Positions 37,972 through 46,512 of a stretch of 64,000 nt of DNA are shown one piece after another. Under the pieces are notes generated by a model. The model saw only the letters and a program-made list of their open reading frames with translations. It made no database searches and was not told where the DNA came from. This DNA is from Methylocystis sp. Sn-Cys. Lineage in GTDB: Bacteria; Pseudomonadota; Alphaproteobacteria; Rhizobiales; Beijerinckiaceae. The position numbers were made by a program, and so were the translations under genes. The number at the start of each line of letters is the position of its first letter. Position 1 is the stretch's first letter. The stretch lies in NCBI RefSeq assembly GCF_016745395.1, contig NZ_JAERVJ010000001.1, positions 868,001 to 932,000 of the forward strand, in the 5' to 3' direction.

Positions 37972-39396
37972 ATGATGAAGTTTGACAGGGCAGGGTATCT
38001 GCAGACAATAAGCCACATGCGACTCGATTCTGGCAACACTCTTCGCGACCTTCGGGACTCTCTTGGTCTTTCCCAAGCCAAGCTGGCGGAAGCATCCGGC
38101 ATTCCGCAATACATTTTGTCTGGGTTTGAATTAGGCAAGAACGAGTTGGCTGACGCTCACCAGCAAGCTCTTCTCGCCGTCCTTAGAAACTCTGAAGGGC
38201 TGCGAGCGATAGTAGCTCGAAAGAAGCGCTACCGTGAGCATACTTATGTTGAGGTTAAGCACGATTCCAAGCGTGTGGCTCGGCATGCGCCTTCCAACGG
38301 TAATGAAGCATATCTTTCTGCGTTGAAAATGCTTGAGACCAAACCAAAGCGCTATAGCCACCGGGCTATTAGCCTCTTCTCTGGTTGTGGTGGCTTTACT
38401 CTCGGGTTCGCTTCGGCAGGGTTTGAGATACGGGGGTTCTTGGAAAAGGAGAAAGACCTACAGGTTATTTACCAGAAAAACTTTCCTGAAGCTGTTAAAA
38501 TCGGCGGCGATATTGCGGCTGTTCCGACGTCTGACATCGAGGATATAAAGCGATCGACTGGAGAAGTCGAAGTAATAATTGGAGGGCCGCCCTGTCAGGG
38601 ATTTAGCCTCGCGGGCAAAAGAGATGTGAACGATCCACGCAATGCATTATTTCGGCATTATCTTCGTTTTGTTGATGTCTACAGGCCGAAAGTTGCGATT
38701 TTGGAAAATGTTCGTCTATTAACTTCGATGAGATCACCAGACGGTAATTATGTTAAGAATCAGATTAGGTCGGAGTTTGGAGATCATGGATACAGCGCGC
38801 GCATGTTCGAAATCAATGCAAAAAACTTCGGGGTTCCGCAACATCGGGAGCGCGTGTTTTTCATAGCTGTGCGAGAAGACATCAATAAAGCTCCTTCCTT
38901 TCCGACGGCGTCGCATGGCGAGGAAGTGGGCCTGTTTTCAGAGAAGCTTCCCTGTCTCACTTTTGCTGATGCTTGTTCTGATCTGGCATACATTGAGTCG
39001 GGGGAGGGGTCGGGCGACCCATTGCATGTCTCCGTGTCCCACCCCAAGCACGTCATAGATTGGCTCTGGGATGTAAAGGAGGGCTTTAGCGCTCACGACA
39101 ATGCTGACCCAGCGAAGCGCCCTCCGTCGGGCTACAATACAACTTACAAACGGCAGATCTGGCGAGAACCTGCTTCGACGGTCCAGACAACATTCGGTAT
39201 GATTTCTGGTTGCCGAAACGTGCATCCGATCGCGACTCGGTCTTTGACAATTCGGGAGGCCGCTCGGATACAATCCTTTCCCGACTCGTTCCGCTTCGAA
39301 GGTTCCGCCGGAACAATTCGCACGGGAATAGGGAACGCCGTTCCTCCCTTATTGGCCCGAGTTGTAGCTCAACACCTAATCGCTGAGTTTCTCTAG
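37972..39396 (+). CDS. DNA (cytosine-5) methyltransferase with N-terminal HTH
   Basis: 474 aa. Residues about 22-60 form an XRE-type HTH (LRDLRDSLGLSQAKLAEASG). The methyltransferase follows with motif I SLFSGCGGFTLGFASAG (from 134), motif IV GGPPCQG (C208 is the nucleophile), ENV (245-247), QHRERVFF (290-297) and the closing GNAVPPLLARVV. The target-recognition region is about 310-430; its specificity is not readable here. The HTH suggests it represses its own gene. Its 3' end overlaps the convergent endonuclease gene by 21 bp. Confidence 0.95.
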   Translation: MMKFDRAGYLQTISHMRLDSGNTLRDLRDSLGLSQAKLAEASGIPQYILSGFELGKNELADAHQQALLAVLRNSEGLRAIVARKKRYREHTYVEVKHDSKRVARHAPSNGNEAYLSALKMLETKPKRYSHRAISLFSGCGGFTLGFASAGFEIRGFLEKEKDLQVIYQKNFPEAVKIGGDIAAVPTSDIEDIKRSTGEVEVIIGGPPCQGFSLAGKRDVNDPRNALFRHYLRFVDVYRPKVAILENVRLLTSMRSPDGNYVKNQIRSEFGDHGYSARMFEINAKNFGVPQHRERVFFIAVREDINKAPSFPTASHGEEVGLFSEKLPCLTFADACSDLAYIESGEGSGDPLHVSVSHPKHVIDWLWDVKEGFSAHDNADPAKRPPSGYNTTYKRQIWREPASTVQTTFGMISGCRNVHPIATRSLTIREAARIQSFPDSFRFEGSAGTIRTGIGNAVPPLLARVVAQHLIAEFL

Positions 39397-40368
39397 GCCA
39401 TAGAAATAACCGGCTTCAAGGTTGAATTGCAACTGTTCAGGATGCTGCGCTTGTCCGCCCCTTTGCATTTGAACAATTCCGAAACGCGGAGCCAAATGCT
39501 GCACCCCTTGGGGGTCGCGGTAGCTACCCTTGTTGACTCGGTATGGGCGCCTAACGAAACCTTGGTATTTACAAGAGAGCTTAACTAGCTCATCAATCGA
39601 ATATAAAGCCACTTCCGAAGTGTGCCAATCGTTGGCCAGTTTGGTCTTATGCGTTATAAAATCGGGGATGAATGGGTCATCGATGTAGGCCTTTTGCAAG
39701 AGTAGGCGCGTTATTTTTTCCTGATGCCGCGCAAGCGTTACCTCCCATTCGTCCCTGGCATCGGCGTCTATTTCTTCCCAGAAAAACCTTCGAGGGTCCA
39801 CGATTCGCGTGGCAAGTATTTCGGCGTTGTCGAGCGGCCTAAAACCGGCGTCGCCGCAGAATTCCCTCAACCCACTCAACGCAGCATCTGAAACGGCTAT
39901 ACCATTATCCCGTAGAAGCTTCACAAACCCCCTAGCGGTTGTAAAGAAGAGCTGGGCGTTAGTCGGGGTCTTTTTGCTGCATTGCTTCGTTGAAATCCCC
40001 ACTGTTTGACTGGCGTGGGAGTCGGAGATCGTAATGACTATGTCGCTTTTACACCGCCTTACGTTTGCGCCGTTTATCGAAAGCCACTTTTGCCCAGCTT
40101 CAGAGGTTGCTAGCGCGCCGGTTGAAATAGCAACAGCTCGGGAAATGACTTTAAATCCCAAGCTTGAGCCAATGTAATTAAGCAGGGTCATGGCAGGATC
40201 TCCCACTATAACGTGCTTCGCGCCGTTCGGGCGGCTCGTTGGCAGCGGGTATTCCATCGAATTTATGCGTAGGGTGATTTCATCCTCGAAGGCGTGGCCT
40301 GCTTTTCTTCCTATGGTTCCTGCCTGAATCTGAAGCGCATGCGTTTCGTCAATCGGTGCCAGTGCCAC
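39376..40368 (-). CDS. type II restriction endonuclease (putative)
   Basis: 330 aa, unrecognised by name but paired with the methyltransferase. A PD-(D/E)xK-like core is visible: KSDIVITISDS (D109) and VGISTKQCS (S126-x-K128), with E28 in GHAFEDEITLRI as a possible helix acid. The endonuclease gene is downstream of, and overlaps by 20 bp, a small HTH gene, as in controller-regulated systems. Assignment is by context and core pattern. No toxin-like or other function fits as well. Confidence 0.75.
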   Translation of the reverse strand: MALAPIDETHALQIQAGTIGRKAGHAFEDEITLRINSMEYPLPTSRPNGAKHVIVGDPAMTLLNYIGSSLGFKVISRAVAISTGALATSEAGQKWLSINGANVRRCKSDIVITISDSHASQTVGISTKQCSKKTPTNAQLFFTTARGFVKLLRDNGIAVSDAALSGLREFCGDAGFRPLDNAEILATRIVDPRRFFWEEIDADARDEWEVTLARHQEKITRLLLQKAYIDDPFIPDFITHKTKLANDWHTSEVALYSIDELVKLSCKYQGFVRRPYRVNKGSYRDPQGVQHLAPRFGIVQMQRGGQAQHPEQLQFNLEAGYFYGLEKLSD

Positions 40369-40624
40369 GGCTATACACCTCGGTTAATTTAGAAACCGAG
40401 GTCTCGAGCCCTTCTGCCAGCTTCAGAAGATTGAGAAACGCGGGGTTTCGTTTGCCGCGCTCGATCATGCTGATGTAGGTCCGATCAAAACCGCATCTAT
40501 CGGCTAATTCTTCTTGTGAAAAACCGAGAGCTTCCCTGCGCTTTCGAACGCTTTCTCCCAGAGGAATCAGTGACTTCGGCATCGCCGAATGGAATACGGG
40601 TGATGCCTTTGCGTCCACGGACAA
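40349..40624 (-). CDS. XRE-family regulator, controller (C) protein-like
   Basis: 91 aa; HTH in VRKRREALGFSQEELADRCG and FDRTYISMIERGKRNP, as in C proteins that time endonuclease expression. Start could be 40624 or the ATG at 40582 (MPKSLIPLGESV). It overlaps the endonuclease gene start, so the two are co-transcribed. No clear C-box was found upstream. Confidence 0.85.
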   Translation of the reverse strand: MSVDAKASPVFHSAMPKSLIPLGESVRKRREALGFSQEELADRCGFDRTYISMIERGKRNPAFLNLLKLAEGLETSVSKLTEVYSRGTGTD

Positions 40625-40794
40625 TGCGTCACATGGGGTGGCTTATTCAGTCTCATGCCTTGTCCGAGGGTGAGAAGCCTTGACCGCCTTCCGAGAATGG
40701 GTAATTTTACTGGGCAATCCCGCTATCCTATTCTGGCACAGATTCTTATTTGTCAGATAGTTAGTGATGGCCTCATGGTAGGGCTCGGCTGCTT

Positions 40795-40808
40795 CTGGGC
40801 ACCATCCT
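40795..40808 (+). repeat. right attachment repeat
   Basis: Exact copy of the 14 bp tRNA-Leu 3' end repeat at 37415-37428. It marks the far edge of the island, 47 bp before the DUF3280-like gene end. Confidence 0.8.
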
Positions 40809-40854
40809 CTCAAGGATCGTTCCGTAAGACTCAGGCGTTCGCCACCGATGCTGG

Positions 40855-41412
40855 TCAGCGCTCGTTCTTCCCATTGGCGAGTTCCGGCTCCACCAGACTG
40901 TAGCGGATCAGAAATTTCAGCGCCCGGCTCCAGGATTCGTCGGTTTCGTTGCGCAGGTCGGTTTGCGAGACATTGACGAGCGCGCCGGTTTTGGCGTCGC
41001 GGATACGAAACTCCAGATTTTGCTCCATGACGCTGATCTTGCGGAAGAAGCCCATGAAGGACATGTCGGCTCCGAGTTCGCGGGCCGCGTCGGCTTCGCA
41101 TCCGTTGCATTTTCGCAGCCAGTGATCCTTGGCCATCGGGTGACTGGAGTTGCTTGCGTCGATGATCTCGAACAGGCCGGAGCGGGCCAATAAGTCGCGC
41201 ACCAGGAGATTCATGCGCTGGAGCCGCTCGGTCTCAGCAGGGCTCTCGCCCGCGAGCGGGCCGCCGGCGCTGAAATCGTCCAGCTCCATATCGAAGACGG
41301 CAAGCTTGATCGGGCGCGGGGTTTCGGCACGTCCCGCCAAGGGCTGAAATAAAAACAGCCCGAAGGCGAGCAGGCAGGCGGGTGCGGCCAGTTTGAAGGC
41401 GCGGATGCGCAT
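40855..41412 (-). CDS. secreted DUF3280/DUF2380-like protein
   Basis: 185 aa with a Sec signal peptide (ACLLAFGLFLFQPLAGRA). The mature part has KLAVFDMELDDFSAGGPLAG, CNGCEADAARELGAD and DLRNETDESWSRALKFLIR. This resembles the DUF3280 family, found near quinoprotein alcohol-dehydrogenase genes in methylotrophs. A periplasmic accessory role is inferred. It is adjacent to the island's right edge and upstream of an orphan response regulator. Confidence 0.7.
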   Translation of the reverse strand: MRIRAFKLAAPACLLAFGLFLFQPLAGRAETPRPIKLAVFDMELDDFSAGGPLAGESPAETERLQRMNLLVRDLLARSGLFEIIDASNSSHPMAKDHWLRKCNGCEADAARELGADMSFMGFFRKISVMEQNLEFRIRDAKTGALVNVSQTDLRNETDESWSRALKFLIRYSLVEPELANGKNER

Positions 41413-41528
41413 AGGCGTCTCCTGAAATCGTCTCGCAGACTTTGCGTCTGCGCGGCTATTCTAGGAGAGGGCCCGGAATGCCGGCCTCGGCGCTTTTCCC
41501 GCCGCCTGCCGGGCAAAATTCCCGGAGA

Positions 41529-42179
41529 TCACGTCACGTCGGCGTCGCCGACGAGTCCTGCGCCGATGGCGAGCCAAACCAGATGGGCGTCCGTCTTCGC
41601 GCCGATCTTGGATTTGATTTGGTAGTGATAATTCTGAACCGTCTTGCAACTGAGGTTGAGCAGCGCGGCGATCTCGTCGCTCGTTCGCCCCGACGCCACA
41701 AGACGCAATATTTCCGTCTCGCGCGGGCCGAGCTCGTCGGCGAGCGAACGGCCCTCGCCGAGGCGTTCGGCGGCGATTTCCCGCGCAATGTCGTCGCTGA
41801 GGGCGCGCCCGCCATGGGCCACGGTCGACACGGCCCGCAGCAGCTCCGCGGCGTCGCTGCTCTTGGTGATATAGCCAGCGGCGCCCGCTTCAAATGCCTT
41901 GAGCGCGAAGGCCGCGGCGCTATGCATGGTGAAAACGAGAATGCGCGCCTGCTTGTCCCATTGCCGGATATGGCGCACCGCCTCTATGCCCCCGGCGCCC
42001 GGGAGCGACAGATCCATGATGACGACATCAGGCGAGGTCTCGCGATATAGGCGATAGGCCGCAACGGCGTCTTCGGCCTCCGCGACCACCGAGAAGCCTG
42101 CGTGGCGCTCCAGGAGACGGCGATAGCCCTCCCGAACAACAGGGTGGTCGTCGACGAGAAGGATTCTCACATCGCTCAT
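41529..42179 (-). CDS. NarL/FixJ-type response regulator
   Basis: 216 aa: receiver domain with D10-D11, phospho-acceptor D56 in VVIMDLSLPG and the later Lys in GYITKSSD, then a LuxR-type HTH (LGPRETEILRLVASGRTSDE, IAALLNLSCKTVQNYHYQIK). No sensor kinase lies nearby. In methylotrophs similar regulators (MxaB type) act on methanol-oxidation genes; that link is only suggestive. Confidence 0.92.
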   Translation of the reverse strand: MSDVRILLVDDHPVVREGYRRLLERHAGFSVVAEAEDAVAAYRLYRETSPDVVIMDLSLPGAGGIEAVRHIRQWDKQARILVFTMHSAAAFALKAFEAGAAGYITKSSDAAELLRAVSTVAHGGRALSDDIAREIAAERLGEGRSLADELGPRETEILRLVASGRTSDEIAALLNLSCKTVQNYHYQIKSKIGAKTDAHLVWLAIGAGLVGDADVT

Positions 42180-42338
42180 GTTCGATTGTGTGATCGGGGC
42201 CCAAGGGAGCGGCCATTAGATCAGCAATCAGGATGAGTGCAATATGAGCGGCGCGCTTTTGGCCGGCACGGTATGACGTCGGGCAAATTGCCTATGGAGG
42301 CCGCGCCCATTCGCGGCCTCTCTCTTCTCGCAGACGTT

Positions 42339-42842
42339 TTACTTGAGCTGATCCGCTACCTTGTCGATCGCCGCCTTCGCGCAGGCTTCGTCCTTCTCTC
42401 CGCCGGGCGCGCCGGAGACGCCGACGGCGCCGATCACTGTGTCGCCGGTCTTGATCGGCAGGGCTCCCTGGGCGGCGACAATATTGGCGAGATGCACTTG
42501 CCCCGAGGTCGGATTGTCCTTCACGCGCTGCGCAAATTCGCCGGAGGGGATGCGGAAGGTGCGCGAGGTATAGGCCTTCCGGAGGCTATTCTCGATCGTG
42601 TGAGGCGAGGTGCTGTCTCCGCGAAGCGAGATCAGCGGCTGGCCTTCGAGACCAACGACAGTCACCGACACATGATAGCCCTGCTGCAGGCAGGCGTCAT
42701 AGGCGGTTTGAGCAATGCTCAAGGCGATGGGCGCCGACAGCGCCTTGAGCGAGAGAAGCTCGGCGCGCGCCGGCAAAGCGAAGGGCGCGCCGAGAGAAGC
42801 GCCAAGCGTCGCGACGGCGGCGAAAGTGGCAAGAAACCTCAT
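42339..42842 (-). CDS. secreted GlcG/HbpS family protein
   Basis: 167 aa with a Sec signal peptide ending ARAE. The GlcG/HbpS fold is shown by ALSIAQTAYDACLQQGYHVSV, AYTSRTFRIPSGEF, VAAQGALPIKTGDTVIGAVG and SGAPGGEKDEACAKAAID. HbpS binds haem or small cofactors in sensory and redox settings. It is divergent from an XRE-cupin regulator across a perfect palindrome. Confidence 0.9.
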   Translation of the reverse strand: MRFLATFAAVATLGASLGAPFALPARAELLSLKALSAPIALSIAQTAYDACLQQGYHVSVTVVGLEGQPLISLRGDSTSPHTIENSLRKAYTSRTFRIPSGEFAQRVKDNPTSGQVHLANIVAAQGALPIKTGDTVIGAVGVSGAPGGEKDEACAKAAIDKVADQLK

Positions 42843-42949
42843 AAATTCAGCTCCAAACTGAGGCCGCCGGGTCGGCAGGCATATTCATACTAGGATTATG
42901 CATTTTACTCAGTCAAGACAGCGGCGCAGATCGCACCCATATCGCGCCA

Positions 42950-42969
42950 GATGGGTAGGCATACCCATC
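42950..42969. promoter_or_regulatory. palindromic operator candidate
   Basis: GATGGGTA-GGCA-TACCCATC, 8 of 8 inverted, in the 188 bp divergent gap between the GlcG/HbpS gene and the XRE-cupin regulator. The regulator is the obvious candidate to bind it. Confidence 0.6.
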
Positions 42970-43030
42970 CCTTTCTGCCTAACCAACAAAACTCCTTGAC
43001 CACGGCTGAGTTGGAGACATAAATGGTTAG

Positions 43031-43666
43031 ATGATAGGGTCTATAGACATGAACAAGCATGGTCAGAAGCGCGAGGCCGCAGCGGAAAGCGCCCTTGCCG
43101 CGCTTGTCGCCGATCGATTGAAGCAACTCGTCACGCTCGAGGGCCGTTCCTTCAAGAGGCTTGCGCAACTGACCGGCATAGATCCTTCCGAGCTTTTGCG
43201 GATCGAGGCGGGGGCGGTGGCGCCGACGATCAACCATCTCTGGCGCATCGCCAATGCGCTGGGGGTTCCCTTCGGTCGTCTCGTCGCCTCGGCGGGACGC
43301 CGCGGCGTCCTGGTTTTGCGCAGCGACTCGCGTCAGAGCGTCACGTCGCAGGACGGAAATTTCAGCACGCGTCCTCTCTTTCCCTATGACGGGCTCCGTA
43401 GCGCGGAGTTCTACGAGATCACGCTCGCGCCCCACCATAGCCAGCATGTCGAGGCGCATGCGCCCGGCACCAAAGAGAATCTGGTCGTCGCCAAGGGGGC
43501 GATCGAAATCGTCGTCGGCCGTGAGAGCCCGCAAATTCTGCAGGAGGGCGACGCCATCGATTTCCTGGCCGATGTGCCGCACCTGTATCGGAACCTCGGC
43601 GACGCGCCTGCGACGCTTTATCTAGTCATGTCCTATGAATTTTGCCCTCCAGACGGGGCGCTTTGA
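43031..43666 (+). CDS. XRE regulator with C-terminal cupin
   Basis: 211 aa. An HTH (FKRLAQLTGIDPSELLRIEA, NHLWRIANALGVPF) is followed by a cupin domain (YEITLAPHHSQHVEAHAPGT, LVVAKGAIEIVVG, DFLADVPHLYRNL), the layout of PuuR/SutR-like regulators. The ligand is unknown. Either 43031 or the in-frame ATG 43049 could start it; a GGAGAC element favours the former loosely. Confidence 0.88.
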   Translation: MIGSIDMNKHGQKREAAAESALAALVADRLKQLVTLEGRSFKRLAQLTGIDPSELLRIEAGAVAPTINHLWRIANALGVPFGRLVASAGRRGVLVLRSDSRQSVTSQDGNFSTRPLFPYDGLRSAEFYEITLAPHHSQHVEAHAPGTKENLVVAKGAIEIVVGRESPQILQEGDAIDFLADVPHLYRNLGDAPATLYLVMSYEFCPPDGAL

Positions 43667-44138
43667 GACAATTCGATCAGTTTGGGCCGGCCCCGCAAGG
43701 GCTGCTCGCATGCACATATCTTCATGTCGCCGCCCTCGTCATGGCCGGGCTTTTCCCGGCCGCTCACGCCACGCAAACAACGGCGAATGCCGGTCATAGG
43801 TCGGCGTGACCGCAAAGCCTGTACCGAGCTTTATCCATAGCGATAACGCGTCTCGTTGAGCTGCGCCCGGGGCGGGGGGCGCCGGGACAAGCTCGCCTAT
43901 GACGGTCCTCGAAATGTGCGACTCCCTTCGCCCTCGGGGCAGGGGGGCCTCTCAATTGCTATAGCGAAACCCGAAGGCTAGCCGTCAAAACCGCCAGGCC
44001 CGCCGCGCCAAAAAATCTGGATTTAAAACATACAATATAGGTAGACTTCATAGTTTAGGTAGGCTAGCTTTCGCTCATTCGGGACACGCCTATCCCAAAA
44101 GCGAATCCGCAGAGAGCCATTGGATCGAGGCAGAAGAA
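43667..44138. other. gene-free leader of the nine-gene operon
   Basis: Contains a family D repeat fragment (about 43735-43770) and then an AT-rich stretch from about 44015. In it TAGGTAG occurs twice (44038-44044 and 44056-44062), 18 bp apart on the same face. That could be a regulator site or promoter element for 44139. No gene seen. Confidence 0.45.
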
Positions 44139-46490
44139 ATGAAGAAAACTGCGAAGAAAGCCTACCTTGCGATGCTCATGAGCGTCTCCCTCGCCGCGCT
44201 TGCCGTGGCGGCGGAGGTGAAGCCCAATGATTCCGCCGCGGCGGCGCCCGAAGCTCCGAAGGCCGCAAGCCCCTCATCTAAGCCGCATTGGTCGTGGCTG
44301 CCCGTCCAGGCGCAATTCGTTCCTGTCGTGAAGCAGAAGGAGTGGGTGCGCTCGCCCCTCGACGCCTTTGTGCTCGCGAAGATCGAAGGCAAGAGCCTCG
44401 CGCCCTCCAAGGACGCCGACCGCGCCACCTTCATTCGGCGCGCCACGCTCGACGCCTGGGGCATTGTCCCGGCGCCGGAGGAGGTCGACGCCTTTGTGAA
44501 CGACACCGCGTCAGACGCCTATGAGAAGCTTGTCGACCGCCTTCTCGCCTCGCCGCGTTACGGCGAGCGTCAGGCGCGCCTGTGGCTCGATCTCGCGCGC
44601 TATGCGGATTCGACCGGCTTCCAGAACGACAATACGCGGCCCAATCTCTTCCGCTACCGCGACTATGTCATCAAGGCGTTCAATGAGGACAAGCCTTATT
44701 CGCGTTTCATTCAGGAGCAGATTGCCGGCGACGAGATTGCCCCGAACGATCAGGACGTCCTCGTCGCAACCGGCTTTCTCGCGGGATATCCCGACAACAG
44801 CAATTCGCGCGACCTCGTGCAGCGCAAGTATCAGATCACCACGGACATCGTCGATACGATCGGCCAGGCCGTTCTCGGCACGACGGTGAGCTGCGCCCGC
44901 TGCCATAATCACAAGAGCGACAAGTTCACCCAGAAAGATTATTTCTCGCTGCAGGCATTCTTCGCCAATACCGCCTTCCAGGAGAAGGCGCCCGCGAAGA
45001 AAGGCGAGCAGGAGCTCGCCTATGAAAAGGCGCAGGCGATTTACGACGAGGCCACGAAGGATATTCGGGCCAAGCAGAAAGCCATTATCGATGGCGTTTA
45101 CGAAGCCGCGCTCAAATATCACAAAGAGCGCTACCTCACCGACAGCCGCGAATCCATCTTCAAGCCGAAGGACCAGTGGAACGCGCTCGATCGCTGGGTC
45201 AATCATCGTCTCGACGCGGTGACAGACCGGCCGCAGCTCGCCGCCTATCTGCGTTACGCCGCCGAGGATAAATCGGCGCCCGAGCACAGCCCAGAGGCAG
45301 TGCAGAAATACGAGGAGTATCAGAAGCTCCAGCGTGAGCTGCAAAAATTCGCCGATAAAAAGCCCGCGCGCGGCGCCAACACCTTCACGACGGCGACGGA
45401 ACTCGGCCATCCGGATGCGCCGCCAACCTATGTCCTGTTCGGCGGCAATCACGAGAAGCCTCTGGAAGAAGTCCAGCCCGCTTTCCCCGAGGCGATCACC
45501 GGCGAGAAGCCCGACATCAAGCCGACGGCGACATCGTCGGGCCGTCGCACGGCTCTGGCGAGCTGGCTGGCGAGCGCGACGAATCCGCTCACCGCGCGCG
45601 TCTTCGTCAATCGCGTCTGGAACCAGTATTTCGGCAAGGGCATTGTCGGCACGGTCTCCGATTTCGGCAAGGCTGGCGACAAGCCGACCAATCCGGAGCT
45701 GCTGGATTACCTTGCCGATCATTTCGTGAAGGACGGTTGGAGCGTCAAAAAGCTCCATCGCGACATTCTGCTCTCGTCGACCTATCGCCAATCCTCCGAT
45801 TTCCGCGAGGATATCGCCAAGGCCGATCCGGAGAACAAGCTCCTCGCCGTCTTCCCGCGCAAGCGTCTCGAGGCCGAAGAGATTCGCGACTCTGTTCTCG
45901 TCGCGTCGGGTAAGCTCAATGAAGAAATCGGCGGCCCGAGCGTCTTTCCGCCGCTTCCCGCCAATGTGAGCGGCGGCAACAACTTCAACGCGGACCCGGC
46001 CTGGACGACGTCGAAAGACCCGAAGGACCATGCGCGCCGTAGCCTCTACATCTTCACGCGTCGCAGTCTGCCCTATCCGCTGCTCGAAACCTTCGACATG
46101 GCGAACGCGCAGCAGATTCACAGCAAGCGCGACGTGACGACGACGCCGCTGCAAGCGCTGACGCTCTACAACAGCGATCAGTTCTTCCAGTGGTCGCAGG
46201 CGCTCGCCGGCCGCGTGATCAATGAAGCCGGTCCGGACGAGACGGCGCGCATCGACCGCCTTTATCAAATCCTCTTCTCGCGCAAAGCGACCGACGCCGA
46301 GAAGGATGCGCTGCGCGCCTTCCTCGATCAGCACCAGAAGACGATCGCGCAAAAGGCCGAAGACGGAAAGCTCGCCATCGCTTTGCCGATCGGCGCCAAG
46401 GAAAAGCCTTCCGATCCGCTGCGCGCCTCGGCCTTCGTCGATCTCGTGCACACGGTCATGAACTCCAACGACTTCGTCTATCGCTTCTGA
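44139..46490 (+). CDS. exported DUF1549/DUF1553 (planctomycete-type) haem protein
   Basis: 783 aa with a Sec signal peptide (AYLAMLMSVSLAALAVAAE). DUF1549 occupies about residues 70-270 (SPLDAFVLAKIEGKSLAPS, YGERQARLWLDLARYADSTG) and includes one haem-type motif C252-A-R-C255-H256 followed by NHK. DUF1553 follows at about 465-740 (NPLTARVFVNRVWNQYFGKG, FPRKRLEAEEIRDSVL, SDQFFQWSQALAGRV). These domains are paired in hundreds of Planctomycete proteins and are rare in alphaproteobacteria. Biochemical role unknown; periplasmic. First gene of a tight operon whose second gene is DUF1501, its usual partner. Confidence 0.93.
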   Translation: MKKTAKKAYLAMLMSVSLAALAVAAEVKPNDSAAAAPEAPKAASPSSKPHWSWLPVQAQFVPVVKQKEWVRSPLDAFVLAKIEGKSLAPSKDADRATFIRRATLDAWGIVPAPEEVDAFVNDTASDAYEKLVDRLLASPRYGERQARLWLDLARYADSTGFQNDNTRPNLFRYRDYVIKAFNEDKPYSRFIQEQIAGDEIAPNDQDVLVATGFLAGYPDNSNSRDLVQRKYQITTDIVDTIGQAVLGTTVSCARCHNHKSDKFTQKDYFSLQAFFANTAFQEKAPAKKGEQELAYEKAQAIYDEATKDIRAKQKAIIDGVYEAALKYHKERYLTDSRESIFKPKDQWNALDRWVNHRLDAVTDRPQLAAYLRYAAEDKSAPEHSPEAVQKYEEYQKLQRELQKFADKKPARGANTFTTATELGHPDAPPTYVLFGGNHEKPLEEVQPAFPEAITGEKPDIKPTATSSGRRTALASWLASATNPLTARVFVNRVWNQYFGKGIVGTVSDFGKAGDKPTNPELLDYLADHFVKDGWSVKKLHRDILLSSTYRQSSDFREDIAKADPENKLLAVFPRKRLEAEEIRDSVLVASGKLNEEIGGPSVFPPLPANVSGGNNFNADPAWTTSKDPKDHARRSLYIFTRRSLPYPLLETFDMANAQQIHSKRDVTTTPLQALTLYNSDQFFQWSQALAGRVINEAGPDETARIDRLYQILFSRKATDAEKDALRAFLDQHQKTIAQKAEDGKLAIALPIGAKEKPSDPLRASAFVDLVHTVMNSNDFVYRF

Positions 46491-46512
46491 TCCTTCGAAA
46501 GGAACATTCGTC

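Larger units (their letters stand above)
37415..40808. mobile_element. tRNA-Leu-integrated restriction-modification island
   Basis: About 3.4 kb bounded by a direct repeat of the tRNA 3' end (37415-37428 and 40795-40808). It contains an integrase remnant, a C5 methyltransferase, a restriction endonuclease and a small HTH regulator. Base composition is visibly lower in GC than the flanks. No intact integrase is inside, so the element is probably immobile now. This reading is direct for the repeat and genes and inferred for mobility. Confidence 0.8.

Noticed and set aside
40625-40700. C-box type operator upstream of the controller gene
   Set aside because: Single GACT-like half-sites occur but no paired C-box spacing could be found.
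40643-41110. Minus-strand 155-codon frame spanning the right att repeat
   Set aside because: Mostly a shadow of the DUF3280-like gene; the part inside the island has no recognisable domain.
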